Notes: a model not told the origin generated them from the sequence alone. DNA of 64,000 nt from Thermomonospora echinospora (GCF_900108175.1 NZ_FNVO01000006.1:336670-400669); one strand, 5' to 3'; shown: positions 19,440 to 28,057, counted from the first letter of the stretch. Numbers and translations are program-made.

Positions 19440-20276
19440 ATGGCACTATCCGCCGCACCGCGCCCCTCGGCGGGCGCCCCGGAGTTCAGCCTGTCCAGGC
19501 CCAATGTGGCCCGTATGTGCAACTATCTGCTGAACGGCAAGGACAACTTCGAGGCCGACCGCCTCGCCGCCGACGACGTCCTGCGCCGCGCCCCCGAAAT
19601 GCTCACGCTGGTCCGGGCCAACCGCGATTTCCTGACCCGGGCGATCCGGCGGCTGACCGAGGGGCCGGGCATCGGCCAGTTCCTGGACCTGGGCACCGGA
19701 ATGCCCATGTCGCCGAGCGTGCACGAGATCGCCGCCCGGTTCCATCCGTCCCCCAGAGTCGCCTATGTCGACAACGACAGCGTCGCCGTCGCCCACGCCC
19801 GGGCGCTGCTGGACAACGGCGACACCGTCGTCGCCGTCGACGGCGACCTGCGCGAGCCCGAGCGCATCCTCGCCGACCCTCGGCTGACCTCCGTCATCGA
19901 CTTCGAGCGGCCGGTGGCCGTGCTGCTGTCGGCGGTGCTGCACTTCGTCACCGACGAGGAGGGAGCGGCCAGGATCGTCGGCGCGCTGCGCGACGCGCTG
20001 GCCCCGGGCAGCGCCCTGGTCATCAGCCACGCCTGCCTCGACCACGCCGACCCGCAGGTGCTGGCCGACGTGGCGGAGGTGTACACGCGGACCGGCCTCC
20101 CCCTGGTCCCCCGCAGCCGCGCCCGGATCGGCGAGTTCTTCACCGGATTTGAGCTGATCGACCCCGGCCTGACGGACGTCGCCCACTGGCCGCTGACGAC
20201 CGGCCCCCGGCCGCGTCCCGCCCTCACGTTCTACGGCGGCGTCGCCGGCTACCCGGCGCGGCACCGGATGGGTTAG
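19440..20276 (+). CDS. SAM-dependent methyltransferase, PF04672-type
   Basis: A 278-residue protein. The diagnostic opening RPNVARMCNYLLNGKDNFEADR is followed by the SAM motif FLDLGTGMPM, an acidic strand AYVDNDSVAV and DGDLREPERIL. This family is very common in actinomycetes and its substrates are mostly unknown. It sits 161 bases after the protease gene and converges on the MAB_1171c-like gene. A second, better conserved paralogue is at 28058-28858. Regulator, protease, methyltransferase and membrane protein recur together in related genomes, to my recollection, so a joint role is likely. Confidence 0.85.
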   Translation: MALSAAPRPSAGAPEFSLSRPNVARMCNYLLNGKDNFEADRLAADDVLRRAPEMLTLVRANRDFLTRAIRRLTEGPGIGQFLDLGTGMPMSPSVHEIAARFHPSPRVAYVDNDSVAVAHARALLDNGDTVVAVDGDLREPERILADPRLTSVIDFERPVAVLLSAVLHFVTDEEGAARIVGALRDALAPGSALVISHACLDHADPQVLADVAEVYTRTGLPLVPRSRARIGEFFTGFELIDPGLTDVAHWPLTTGPRPRPALTFYGGVAGYPARHRMG

Positions 20277-20309
20277 CCGTCCCATCCCTCGGGGACACGG
20301 CCGCCGGGG

Positions 20310-21530
20310 TCAGCGGGAGGCTGGCGCGGCGCCGCGGATCCCGGCGACGGCGCGCTCCACCACGGGCGAGTCCTTGAAGGCCCGGGCCACCTGGCACCAC
20401 CAGGCCAGCTCCAGATCGATGTCGTTGCCGTCCCGCTCGTCGTGGAAGCGGTCCGCCGGCGCCTCGGCACCCCGGGCGCCCCGCCGCCAGGACTCCAGCG
20501 CGACCCGCAACTGGGCGGCCTCGACCAGGACGGGCAACTGCTCGGCGGGCACGCCGCGGGCCCGGCCCAGCGCCCACACCGCGTCCTCGACCGCGGTGTC
20601 GAACAGCGGCGCCAGCGCCCACCGCCAGTCGCTCAACTCGATGATCGCGCGGCGGATCCGGTGCTGCAGGTCCAGCCTGCGCCCCCGGGCCACGAAGACC
20701 ACCGACGGGTTGACCTCGGTGAGACGGCGGTGCAGGGAGCGCAGCGTCCGGTATCTCGGCCACCGGCGGACCGTCCGCCGCACGACCGGCCAGCGCGGCC
20801 CCCACATCGGCACGACCATCGCCGCGGTCAGGAAGAAGCAGCCGAACGGCGCCGCGACCAGGGAAGTGACCGACCCGGCCTGGTTGAGGACGTCCGTGCC
20901 GAACCAGTTGCCGCCGATCGACACCAGCCGCAGCGCCGAGTAGGTCGTCATGGTCACCCCGGCCCCCGCGTACAGCCGCAGCCCGCGCCGCAGGTAGGGC
21001 AGGGCCGCGTAGTCGTCGTGCCGCGCCCAGGTGAAGCACCAGCGGGCCAGGATCGCCGAGCCGATCAGCGTCGCCGAGTAGTAGATCGCGTAGGAGACCG
21101 CGACCGTCGGCTGGGTGGCGTAGTAGTACGGGTAGTCGATGGTGCGCTCGACGGGCACCTCCGACAGCGCGAACAGCACGCTGATCGTGACGATCACCAG
21201 CGAGTAGACCACCAGGACCCAGCGGAGCCGCCGCCAGGCCACCGCGGCCGGGTAGCGCCACAGCAGCGCCAGCACCAGAAACGAGGCCGCCAGCGCGGAC
21301 AGGCACACCGCCGCCACCAGCTCGGCCAGGTTGGTGACCCCGGTGACCCGGTTGATCCAGGCAGCGCTGGCGGGGGACGCCGACCACATCGTCATCCCGA
21401 AGAAGAACACCGTGCCGCACAGCGCCCACAGCCCGGCGTTGCCCCGCTGTGCGCGCATGTGCCGCACCTTGTAGACGAGGATGCCGGTCAGCACGAGGGC
21501 AAAGAACGGGAACGCGATGTTCCTGACCAT
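20310..21530 (-). CDS. MAB_1171c/DUF6545-like membrane protein
   Basis: A 406-residue protein. About seven hydrophobic helices fill residues 1-230, starting NIAFPFFALVLTGILVYKV and including LVVYSLVIVTISVLFAL and YAIYYSATLIGSAIL. The C-terminal 170 residues are cytoplasmic and helical (RTLRSLHRRLTEVNPSVVF, then RRAIIELSDWRWAL), which is the DUF6545 pattern. Annotations call such proteins putative transporters, but no transport evidence is visible. ATG 21530 has GGAGG 4 bases upstream. Converging with the methyltransferase gene, it closes the four-gene set. Confidence 0.8.
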   Translation of the reverse strand: MVRNIAFPFFALVLTGILVYKVRHMRAQRGNAGLWALCGTVFFFGMTMWSASPASAAWINRVTGVTNLAELVAAVCLSALAASFLVLALLWRYPAAVAWRRLRWVLVVYSLVIVTISVLFALSEVPVERTIDYPYYYATQPTVAVSYAIYYSATLIGSAILARWCFTWARHDDYAALPYLRRGLRLYAGAGVTMTTYSALRLVSIGGNWFGTDVLNQAGSVTSLVAAPFGCFFLTAAMVVPMWGPRWPVVRRTVRRWPRYRTLRSLHRRLTEVNPSVVFVARGRRLDLQHRIRRAIIELSDWRWALAPLFDTAVEDAVWALGRARGVPAEQLPVLVEAAQLRVALESWRRGARGAEAPADRFHDERDGNDIDLELAWWCQVARAFKDSPVVERAVAGIRGAAPASR

Positions 21531-21682
21531 CGTTCCTCCGACCGCTCCGGCCCCGGCACCGGGACGCCGCATGTCCGCAGGGAGCACCGCCGGCGGTCCG
21601 GCCACCGGTCGTGCACAACGATTCACGATCCGGCATCGCCCCGCCAGCGGTACGACGGATATCGACCGGAACGGGACGGCCG

Positions 21683-22182
21683 TCAGCGCGCGGAGCCCAG
21701 CGCGGCCTTGTCGACCTTCCCGTCCGGGCGGCGGACGGCCACGTCGCCGGTGCGCAGGAACCCGTCCGGGGTGAACGCCTGCTCGGTCGCCTCCTCCAGC
21801 CCCAGGTAACCGGTCATCATGCACGGGTTGCGGAGCTGGATCTCACCGGGCCTGCCCGGCGGCGCCTCGGCCCCGCCGTCGTCCACCAGCCGCAGCTCCA
21901 GCCGGGGGTCGGGGCGGCCGATCGTCGTCGCCAGCGTCTCGTCGTCGGCGGCCGGGTCGTTGTAGGCGACCGCGACGCAGCTCTCGGTCAGGCCGTACAC
22001 GGTGGTGAGGCGGGCGCCGGTGGCGCGCAGCGCGCCACGTCCTCGGCCGCCTACCGATGGATGCGGCGCGTCCCCGCCAGGTCGTCCAGTGGCGCGTCGG
22101 GACGGCGCTCGGCCCAGTAATCCAGGAAGCCGCAGGCCCGGTCGGCCTCGGGGACGATCCCCTCCCCGGGCAGCTCAGGCAC
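21683..22182 (-). pseudogene. acyl-CoA synthetase with two internal deletions
   Basis: The GTG at 22182 overlaps the MaoC stop and encodes 43 residues (ACGFLDYWAERRPDAP), the usual N-terminus of AMP-forming ligases, ended by TAG at 22051. Without the ATP-binding core, the frame resumes as RATGARLTTVYGLTES, PGEIQLRNPCMMTGYLGL and FLRTGDVAVRRPDG. It then jumps directly to KVDKAALGSAR, the extreme C-terminus, skipping the hinge and cap domain. The P-loop, adenylate site and catalytic lysine context are lost, so the enzyme is dead. About 150 of roughly 500 residues survive. It was the third gene of the permease-MaoC operon. Confidence 0.8.
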
Positions 22183-22642
22183 CGGGCGCCTTCGGGTCCA
22201 CGAACAGCGTGATCCAGTCGGCGATCATCGCGGGCCCCTCGGCCCCCTCGACCTCCAGGACGTTGCGGGTGACGAGGCGCATCCGCCCCGGCGCCTTCTC
22301 GCGGGCCTCGACCAGCTCGGCACGCACCCGGACCCGCTGCCCTGCCAGGACGGGCCGCAGGAAGCGCACCCGGTCCACGCCGTAGTTCAGCCCGTAGCGG
22401 CCTTCCAGGTCCACGTCCAGGTCGCGTTTGTGGAAGGCCACCAGGATCGACAGCAGCAGGAACCCGGAGATCATCCTGTCCCCGTAGGGGTCGCCGTTGG
22501 ACGGCGGGCGGCCCAGGAAGTCCTCCCGCAGAAAGGTGGCCTCGGCGAACGCCTGCTCGTCGGCGGCGCCCAGCTCCGCCCACCCGGAGCACATCAGCTC
22601 CTCGCCCACGTGCTCGGGCAGTTCAGCCAGCGTGTACGTCAT
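22175..22642 (-). CDS. MaoC-like hot-dog dehydratase/hydratase
   Basis: A 155-residue single hot-dog domain. GDRMISGFLLLSILVAF carries the conserved D/H-type active-site helix pattern, here with GDRMISG in place of the common HFDPxHxD. A long central region leads to GLNYGVDRVRFLRPVLAGQRVRVRAELVE, the typical MaoC strand set. The family hydrates enoyl-CoA or hydroxyacyl-thioesters. It overlaps the permease gene by 20 bases at its start and the dead acyl-CoA synthetase by 8 bases at its end, so all three were one operon. With the ligase lost, its pathway is probably inactive. Confidence 0.8.
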   Translation of the reverse strand: MTYTLAELPEHVGEELMCSGWAELGAADEQAFAEATFLREDFLGRPPSNGDPYGDRMISGFLLLSILVAFHKRDLDVDLEGRYGLNYGVDRVRFLRPVLAGQRVRVRAELVEAREKAPGRMRLVTRNVLEVEGAEGPAMIADWITLFVDPKAPGA

Positions 22643-24095
22643 CGGTCTCCCCTTCGCGGGTGGCGGCGGTGGCGGACGCCGGATGTCCGATGCGGGCGTA
22701 CCGCCGTGGGTCGGCGTGCCGCAGCCGGGCCGCGTACAGGGCCGCGGCCAGCGCCAGCGCCATCACCAGGTACGGCAGTGCGAGGATCACCAGGGCGTCG
22801 CTGTGCGCCAGCGTCCGGAAGTTCGCCAGCAGCAGGGCGGTCGCCGTCAGCAGCCCGGCGCACCCGGCCAGCGGGGCGGCCAGCGTCCTGAGCACCGTCC
22901 CGGCCCGGTGGCGGCGGAAGTACACCACCACCGCGATCGCCGCGAACGCCTGCAGCAGCACGATCCCCAGGGTCGACAGCCCGCTCATGATCGTCACCAG
23001 GTTGCGGTAGGGATCCAGCCCGGCGATCGCGAACGCGGCCACCACCAGGGCGGTGAAGGCGGTCTGCGCCAGGCTCGCGGCGTACGGGGACCGGTGCCGC
23101 GGATGCACCCGGCCCAGTCGGGCGGGGGCCAGTCCGTCGCGGGCCAGCGAGAACAGGTAGCGGCCCGCCGCGTTGTGCGAGGACAGCAGCGAGGCGAACA
23201 CGCTGGTGATCACCAGCAGCCCGAACACCGCCTCCACCCCCGTGCCCAGGAACTCCCGGGTCAGGTTGAACAGCAGGTCGCCCTCCTCGGCGTCGGCGAC
23301 CGGCTGCGCCCGTTCGGCGCCCAGCGCCCCGACCGTCAGCCAGCTGGTCAGGGTGTAGAATAGGCCGATCACCAGGACGGCCGTGTAGGTGGCGCGCGGC
23401 ACCGCCCGGGCCGGGTCCCTGGTCTCCTCCGCATAGAGCGCGGCCCCCTCGAACCCGGCGAACGAGCCGAACGCGAACATGAACGCCACGCCCGGCGCCC
23501 CGGCCAGCACCGTCCCCGGGTCGAACGAGGCGGCGACGAAGGCGTCCAGCCCCCGGTCGGCCAGCACCGCGACGTCGAAGACCAGCAGCACCGCCACCTC
23601 GCAGGTCAGCAGCACCGCCAGCAGCTTCGCGGACAGGTCCACGCTGCGGAAGCCGAGCACCGCCATGATCGCGATCGCGGCGGCGCTCCACGCCCACCAC
23701 GGGCCGGGCGCCTCGGCCCCGTCGGTGAGGAAGTAGCCGATGCCTCCGGCCAGCGCCGCCACCAGCGCGTTGTAGGCGACGAGCGCGAACACCGCCCCGG
23801 CGGCGGCCACCGGGCGTCCCAGCCCGCGCGCCAGGTAGGTGTAGAAACCGCCGCCGTCGGTGACGCGCCGCGCCATGGCCGCGTACCCCACCGAGAAGCA
23901 CAGCAGCGTCACGGTCGCGACGAGATAGGCGCCGGGCACGCCCGCCCCGTTCCCGGCGCCCATCGACAGCGGCACCGTGCCCGCCATCGCCACCAGCGGC
24001 GCGGCCGCCGCCACCACCAGGAACACGATCTTCGGTGTGCTCAGCGTGCGGCCGAGCCGCTGTGCGACGTCCTGTTCGCCGGCGTCCACCGCCAT
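22623..24095 (-). CDS. APC-family amino acid/polyamine-type permease
   Basis: A 490-residue protein with about 12 hydrophobic helices. TM1 (IVFLVVAAAAPLVAMAG) and TM6 (GVAFMFAFGSFAGFEGAALY) contain the GxG-type breaks of the APC fold; the FAGFEGAALYAEE block is characteristic of the superfamily. The N-terminus (VAQRLGRTLSTPKIVF) is cytoplasmic. It probably imports an amino acid or amine; the substrate is not predictable. ATG 24095 is supported by a G-rich run; the upstream frame is not protein-like. It heads the operon with MaoC and the dead acyl-CoA synthetase, which suggests uptake and CoA activation of one acid. Confidence 0.85.
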   Translation of the reverse strand: MAVDAGEQDVAQRLGRTLSTPKIVFLVVAAAAPLVAMAGTVPLSMGAGNGAGVPGAYLVATVTLLCFSVGYAAMARRVTDGGGFYTYLARGLGRPVAAAGAVFALVAYNALVAALAGGIGYFLTDGAEAPGPWWAWSAAAIAIMAVLGFRSVDLSAKLLAVLLTCEVAVLLVFDVAVLADRGLDAFVAASFDPGTVLAGAPGVAFMFAFGSFAGFEGAALYAEETRDPARAVPRATYTAVLVIGLFYTLTSWLTVGALGAERAQPVADAEEGDLLFNLTREFLGTGVEAVFGLLVITSVFASLLSSHNAAGRYLFSLARDGLAPARLGRVHPRHRSPYAASLAQTAFTALVVAAFAIAGLDPYRNLVTIMSGLSTLGIVLLQAFAAIAVVVYFRRHRAGTVLRTLAAPLAGCAGLLTATALLLANFRTLAHSDALVILALPYLVMALALAAALYAARLRHADPRRYARIGHPASATAATREGETDDVHAG

Positions 24096-24363
24096 GCGCC
24101 CCCCTCGGGCCGAACCTGAAACTCGTTCAGATCTGACATGGCGGGCGGACACCTGGCAACCCATATGGATCATGAGTGAGCAAATCGTGCCGTAAATCCC
24201 GTGCGTCCCCTGGGCAACCGAAATACGGACCGCAGTAAAAGGGATTTGCCGAATGGCCTCTTCAGCGTCGGGGACTGCGCGGCAACGTGGCGTACGGACC
24301 TGAGGGCGCGGCGTTCACCGAGGGGGCCGGGCGGATCCGGCCGGCCGGCCGCGCGGGGCGGCC

Positions 24364-24735
24364 TCAGATCTCCAGCTCCTCCTCGATGGACTTGAGGCGG
24401 TGGCGGGCGAGCGCGAGGTTGGCCCGCGACCGGTCCAAGGCCGCGTACAGGAACAGGCCCGAGTTCTTGCGGCCGGTGAGCGGGCGGATGATGTGGTACT
24501 GGCCGGACAGCGTGATGAGGATGTCCTCGATGTCGTCCTTGAGGCCGAGCTGCTCCATCGTGCGCAGCTTGGCCCGCACCACCTCGGTGTTGCCCGCGGC
24601 GGCGACGTTCAGGTCCAGGACCTTGGAACTGCTCAGCGTCCCGAGGGCCATTCCGCTGCCGTAGTCCACGACGGCGGCGCCCACGGCCCCGTCGATCGCC
24701 ATGATGTCCTTGAGCGCGATGTCGATGTTCGCCAT
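24364..24735 (-). CDS. roadblock/LC7-domain protein (third of cluster)
   Basis: A 123-residue protein that is all roadblock/LC7: ALKDIMAIDGAVGAAVVDYG, then a DLNVAAAGNTEVVRAK helix and a DIEDILITLSGQYHIIRPL strand pair. The C-terminus adds a helix (RHRLKSIEEELE). In other bacteria such proteins act as activators or scaffolds for small Ras-like GTPases (MglA/MglB). No GTPase is present here. ATG 24735 is chosen because AAGGGA is 8 bases upstream; ATG 24741 is too close to it. It is the last gene of a four-gene minus-strand run. Confidence 0.9.
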   Translation of the reverse strand: MANIDIALKDIMAIDGAVGAAVVDYGSGMALGTLSSSKVLDLNVAAAGNTEVVRAKLRTMEQLGLKDDIEDILITLSGQYHIIRPLTGRKNSGLFLYAALDRSRANLALARHRLKSIEEELEI

Positions 24736-24754
24736 GTACATATCCCTTCACTGG

Positions 24755-25267
24755 TCACTGACGGTTTCGGCGATGGCGCGGGCCCTCGGCGGGCGGCGGG
24801 CGCGGCGCGGCGGCGCCGGCCTCCTCCAGCAGGGCGGCGATCCGGGCGGCCGCCGGCCGGGACTCCAGGTGCAGCCGGCCGACGTTGACGCCGGGACCGG
24901 CCAGCACGGTCAGGGACGCGACGAGACCGGCCGCGTAGGTCACCACGTAGCCGCCGGTGGCGCGGATCACCACCTCCTGGAACCCGCCGTCCTGGACGGT
25001 CAGCGCGATCCGTTGGGACAGCGCCAGGCCGGAGGTGGTCAGCGCGGCCATCCCGGCCGGCTCGACCTGCGGGGGCAGGTCCGCGGCCACCGGCAGGCCG
25101 TCCGCGGAGGCGACCAGGCTGCCGGTGAGCCCGGGCAGCCGGTGGCGCAGCGCGTGCAGTTCGCCGAGCACCGACGCGCCGGGCACTGCGGGCGTGCGGC
25201 CGTCGGCCGGGGGTTGGACCGTCACCTTGGTCAGCCTTTCGATCAGGTTCTCCAGTTGCCGCCGCAT
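24755..25267 (-). CDS. roadblock/LC7-domain protein (second of cluster)
   Basis: A 170-residue protein. A helical N-terminus (RRQLENLIERLTKVTVQ) leads to a roadblock-type core: ELHALRHRLPGLTGSLVASADG, then GMAALTTSGLALSQRI, VVIRATGGYVVTYAAG and SLTVLAGPGVNVGRLHLES. A proline-rich tail ends the protein. The start lies just past the stop of the upstream gene; GTG 25276 is an alternative. Its divergence from the two flanking roadblock proteins suggests distinct partners in a hetero-oligomer, not a simple duplicate. Confidence 0.8.
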   Translation of the reverse strand: MRRQLENLIERLTKVTVQPPADGRTPAVPGASVLGELHALRHRLPGLTGSLVASADGLPVAADLPPQVEPAGMAALTTSGLALSQRIALTVQDGGFQEVVIRATGGYVVTYAAGLVASLTVLAGPGVNVGRLHLESRPAAARIAALLEEAGAAAPRPPPAEGPRHRRNRQ

Positions 25268-25280
25268 CGGGCTCACCGGG

Positions 25281-26060
25281 TCACGCCATCTGTTCCAGTG
25301 CCGCACGCAGCCGGTGCAGCACGTCCTGGTCGACCGGCCCCCACCGGATCGGCACGGCGGACGGCTCCGCAGAAGGCTCTGCGGGCGGCTCCGCGGGCGG
25401 CTCCGCGCCGGGCGGCTGACGCGGTGTGCCCGCGTGTTCGATCAGCGCGTCGGCGGCCAGGCCGCGCACCGCCAGCAGGCAGCCGTAGGCGGTACGGCCG
25501 AGGTCGCGGGCCAGCTCGGCGGGGGTACGCCGACCGTCGGCGTTGAGCAGGATCTCCGCCTGCAGGCCGGTCAGCACCAGCCGCTGGCGGCGCAGCCTGC
25601 GGACCGGGACGACCGGCGCCTCGTCGGCCTGCGCCGAGGGCCACTGCGCGTCCAGCAGCGCCCGGCGGTGCTCGGCCTCGAAGGCCAGGGTGCCGGGGGC
25701 GATGCGGCAGATCGGCGCCAGATCGTGCCGCACGTCCTCGGCGAAGTGCGCCTCGGACCGCGAGCCGAGCAGGAAGTAGCCGGCGTCGAAGGTCGTCAGT
25801 AGCGCGAACAGCTCCAGTTCGGCCCGGCCGAGCCCGCCGGGCGGGCGCCCGGCCCGGCGGTCGCGCCACCACTGCTCGGCCGGCACCCGGCCGGAGGCGG
25901 TCACCAACTCGTCCAGCCCGGGGGCACGGCGGTGCTGGGCGAAGGTGACGGCGCCGTCGACGAGGAAGAACGCCCCCTCGGCGCCCACCCGCAGCATTCC
26001 GGTGGCCCGCCGCTCGCCCAGCCGGTGCAGTTCGGCCGCGATCCGGTCGGTCGGCGGCAT
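25281..26060 (-). CDS. PATAN/DUF4388-like protein with winged-helix-like C-terminus
   Basis: A 259-residue protein. The opening RATGMLRVGAEGAFFLVDGAV and then APGLDELVTASGRVP follow the PATAN/DUF4388 pattern (small-molecule or GTPase-linked signalling domain). The middle (LFALLTTFDAGYFLLGS) is in the same fold. Residues about 165-215 (GLQAEILLNADGRRTPAELARDL) look like a winged helix. The tail repeats PPAEPPAEPSAEPS. It is the only non-roadblock member and probably the regulatory or effector partner. It starts one base after the first roadblock stop, so the two are coupled. Confidence 0.7.
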   Translation of the reverse strand: MPPTDRIAAELHRLGERRATGMLRVGAEGAFFLVDGAVTFAQHRRAPGLDELVTASGRVPAEQWWRDRRAGRPPGGLGRAELELFALLTTFDAGYFLLGSRSEAHFAEDVRHDLAPICRIAPGTLAFEAEHRRALLDAQWPSAQADEAPVVPVRRLRRQRLVLTGLQAEILLNADGRRTPAELARDLGRTAYGCLLAVRGLAADALIEHAGTPRQPPGAEPPAEPPAEPSAEPSAVPIRWGPVDQDVLHRLRAALEQMA

Positions 26061-26061
26061 C

Positions 26062-26442
26062 TCACGAGCCCGTCATCTCGCGCACGATCTCGCGCATCCT
26101 GATCCTGGCCAGCGCCAGGTTCCCGGCGCCGCCGTCGATGTGCACGTGCAGGAACAGCCGGCCGTCGAAAGCGGTGCCGAGCAGGGTGAGCAGGTGGTAC
26201 CCGTGGGCGCCGGAGACGATGATGTCCTCGACGTCCTCGCCCGTTCCGCTGGTCCGCAGGCTCGGGGCGGCCAGCACGGCGCGTACCACGTCGGTCGTGC
26301 CGGCGGCGTCCTCGTGCTGGTCCGCGAGGTCCGCACGGCCGGCGGCGGCCACCGCGAGCCCGCTGGCGCCGTCCACCAACGTCACGCGCTGCGCCCCGGG
26401 AATGGCCATGACGTGGTCCAGGCAATGGTCGATACCGAGCAC
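26062..26442 (-). CDS. roadblock/LC7-domain protein (first of cluster)
   Basis: A 126-residue protein. GTG 26442, preceded by GGAGGGGA, starts LGIDHCLDHVMAIPGAQR; the roadblock core continues with VTLVDGASGLAVAAA and DVEDIIVSGAHGYHLLTL. The glycine-rich GGAGNLALARIRMREIVREM helix closes it. A longer frame upstream is rejected because it is low in GC3 and lacks a ribosome site. It is the lead gene of the roadblock-PATAN run, whose genes are spaced by 1, 13 and 19 bases, so all are probably one transcript. Confidence 0.8.
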   Translation of the reverse strand: MLGIDHCLDHVMAIPGAQRVTLVDGASGLAVAAAGRADLADQHEDAAGTTDVVRAVLAAPSLRTSGTGEDVEDIIVSGAHGYHLLTLLGTAFDGRLFLHVHIDGGAGNLALARIRMREIVREMTGS

Positions 26443-26797
26443 GGTCTCCCCTCCGATGGGAGTCGCGGGCCGCCTGACCGTCCGGCGGCGACGATGGCCG
26501 ACGTTACCCAGGAATTCGACGCGCCGACCACCGAAGAACCAGTAAATGTCTCCAGTTATCTGAAATTCCTCCACAGTCCACTCGAAACACGACAATGGAA
26601 GATGAATACCCACCGGTATCGGCGGCTGGAATACGTCTTTACGGTTCCCGCGGATAACGGGAGGGGCGCCTTCAAGGCCTCCGCACGACACCCGCACCGC
26701 TCCACCCGTGCGCAAACGGCCAACGACACCGGGCGCTTCGCGGGGAGCGGCTGCGGCCCCGCGCCGGCGGGATCACGGCGCGCCGGCCACCAGGGCA
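26443..26797. other. AT-richer promoter region of the roadblock cluster
   Basis: No gene supported. Around 26540-26660 the composition is much lower in GC than elsewhere. This probably holds the promoter and any operator for the minus-strand roadblock run. Confidence 0.4.
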
Positions 26798-27016
26798 ATG
26801 CGCCGGACGGGGCGGGAGTTCACCGCCGCGCCACAGGACGTGGTCCGGATCATCACGGCGCTGCACAAGGGCGCCCTCGTGCAGCGCTACCTGGAGCCGG
26901 ACCTTGTCCCGCAGGGCCGCCTGGAACGCCTGGCGCTGCCCGTCCTGCCGCGCTCTTTCTCCCGGTCGGTGATGGGGCCGGTCACTCGGGATAGTCGGCC
27001 AGCACGCTCTCGATGA
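26798..27016 (+). pseudogene. possible C-terminal remnant of a TetR-type regulator
   Basis: A 72-residue plus-strand frame. DVVRIITALHKGALVQRYLEP and then DLVPQGRLERLALPVLP recall the C-terminal ligand-domain helices of TetR proteins. No HTH is found upstream. It overlaps the 3' end of the XRE gene on the other strand by 35 bases. It is best seen as a decayed stub; it could also be chance. Confidence 0.25.
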
Positions 27017-27890
27017 TCTCCGGGGTGCGGTCGGGCGGCTCGGCCTCGGTCACCAGCGTGTGGAACGCCTGCCAGTAGTAGTCGATCTCGGCGGGCCGGT
27101 CCGGGTAGACGGCGCTGTCGAGTTGCTCCAGAAAGACCGTGTCCTGCAGGTCCGGATGCGGGAGGCGGACCAGGGTGACCGAGCCGCCCGCCGCCGCGTG
27201 CCCGCCGGCCGCGAACGGCACGATCTGGACGGTGACGTTCGGCATCCGGCAGACCTCGACCAGACGCTCCAGTTGGCCCCGCATCGTCGCCGGGCCGCCG
27301 ATGGGCCGCCGCAGCACCGCCTCGTCCAGCACCGCCCACAGGTTGACCGGTCGGGACCGCCGGGTCAGGATTCGCTGGCGGCCCATCCGCAGTTCGAGGC
27401 GGCGGGCCAGCTCCGGGGCCGGGACGGCGGCGTGGTCGAGCCGGATGACCTCGCGGGCGTAGTCCTCGGTCTGCAGCAGTCCGGGAACGAACTGGACCTC
27501 GAAGCACCGGATGTGGCTGGCGGTCTGCTCGGCGCTCAGGTAGGCCCGCAGCCAGTGGGGCACGATGTCGTGGTAGGCCTGCCACCAGGCGGGGGCGTTG
27601 GCCCGCTCCACCAGGGCGAGCAGGGTGGAACGTTCCGACCGCTCGGCGTCGTAGAGGTCCAGCAGATCGGTTACGTCCCGCAGCTTGCAGCCGGTGCGGC
27701 CGAGCTCCAGCCGGCTGATCTTGGAGGAGGAGGCCCGGATCGTCCGGCCCGCCTGCTCCCGCGAGATGCCGCGGGACTCCCGCAACTCGCGCAACCGCGC
27801 GCCCAGCACCATCCGTGCGATCAGGGGACCGGCCGGGTCGGGCTCGGCGGGAGCCCGACCGGAGCCGTCGTTGACAGTGGTGGAGATCAA
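26982..27890 (-). CDS. XRE regulator with DUF5753-type C-terminus
   Basis: A 302-residue protein. The HTH spans residues about 28-85 (LGARLRELRESRGISREQAG, then SSSKISRLELG). The DUF5753 domain follows: APAWWQAYHDIVP, YLSAEQTASHIRCFEVQFVP, GLLQTEDYAREVIR, LERLVEVCRMPNVTVQIVPF and SVTLVRLPHPDLQDTVFLE. This architecture is a hallmark of morphologically complex actinomycetes and usually has a small DUF397 gene as partner; none is seen next to it here. The targets of these regulators are mostly unknown; several affect development or antibiotic output. Confidence 0.9.
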   Translation of the reverse strand: MISTTVNDGSGRAPAEPDPAGPLIARMVLGARLRELRESRGISREQAGRTIRASSSKISRLELGRTGCKLRDVTDLLDLYDAERSERSTLLALVERANAPAWWQAYHDIVPHWLRAYLSAEQTASHIRCFEVQFVPGLLQTEDYAREVIRLDHAAVPAPELARRLELRMGRQRILTRRSRPVNLWAVLDEAVLRRPIGGPATMRGQLERLVEVCRMPNVTVQIVPFAAGGHAAAGGSVTLVRLPHPDLQDTVFLEQLDSAVYPDRPAEIDYYWQAFHTLVTEAEPPDRTPEIIESVLADYPE

Positions 27891-27979
27891 GGGCGGATCC
27901 TCATCAGATGACGGCCTGAACAGGCGGTCGTTACAGCTTCACACCAGGGCCATGCGCACGCATGCGGACACACGCGACA

Positions 27980-27999
27980 AAATGGCCGGACCCGGCCAT
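27980..27999 (-). terminator. terminator of the second methyltransferase gene
   Basis: On the minus strand ATGGCCGG-GT-CCGGCCAT is followed by TTTGT, 58 bases past the stop. The short stem with a T-rich tail is a good intrinsic terminator. Confidence 0.65.
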
Positions 28000-28057
28000 G
28001 TTTCTCAGGTTTCGGACGGGACCGGGTCCGGACTCCAGGTCTGCTGAAACCGGAGAA

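Noticed and set aside
21843..22592. 249-residue ORF across MaoC and the synthetase remnant
   Set aside because: It is another frame of the same strand with arginine-rich shadow composition; the MaoC frame carries the family motifs.
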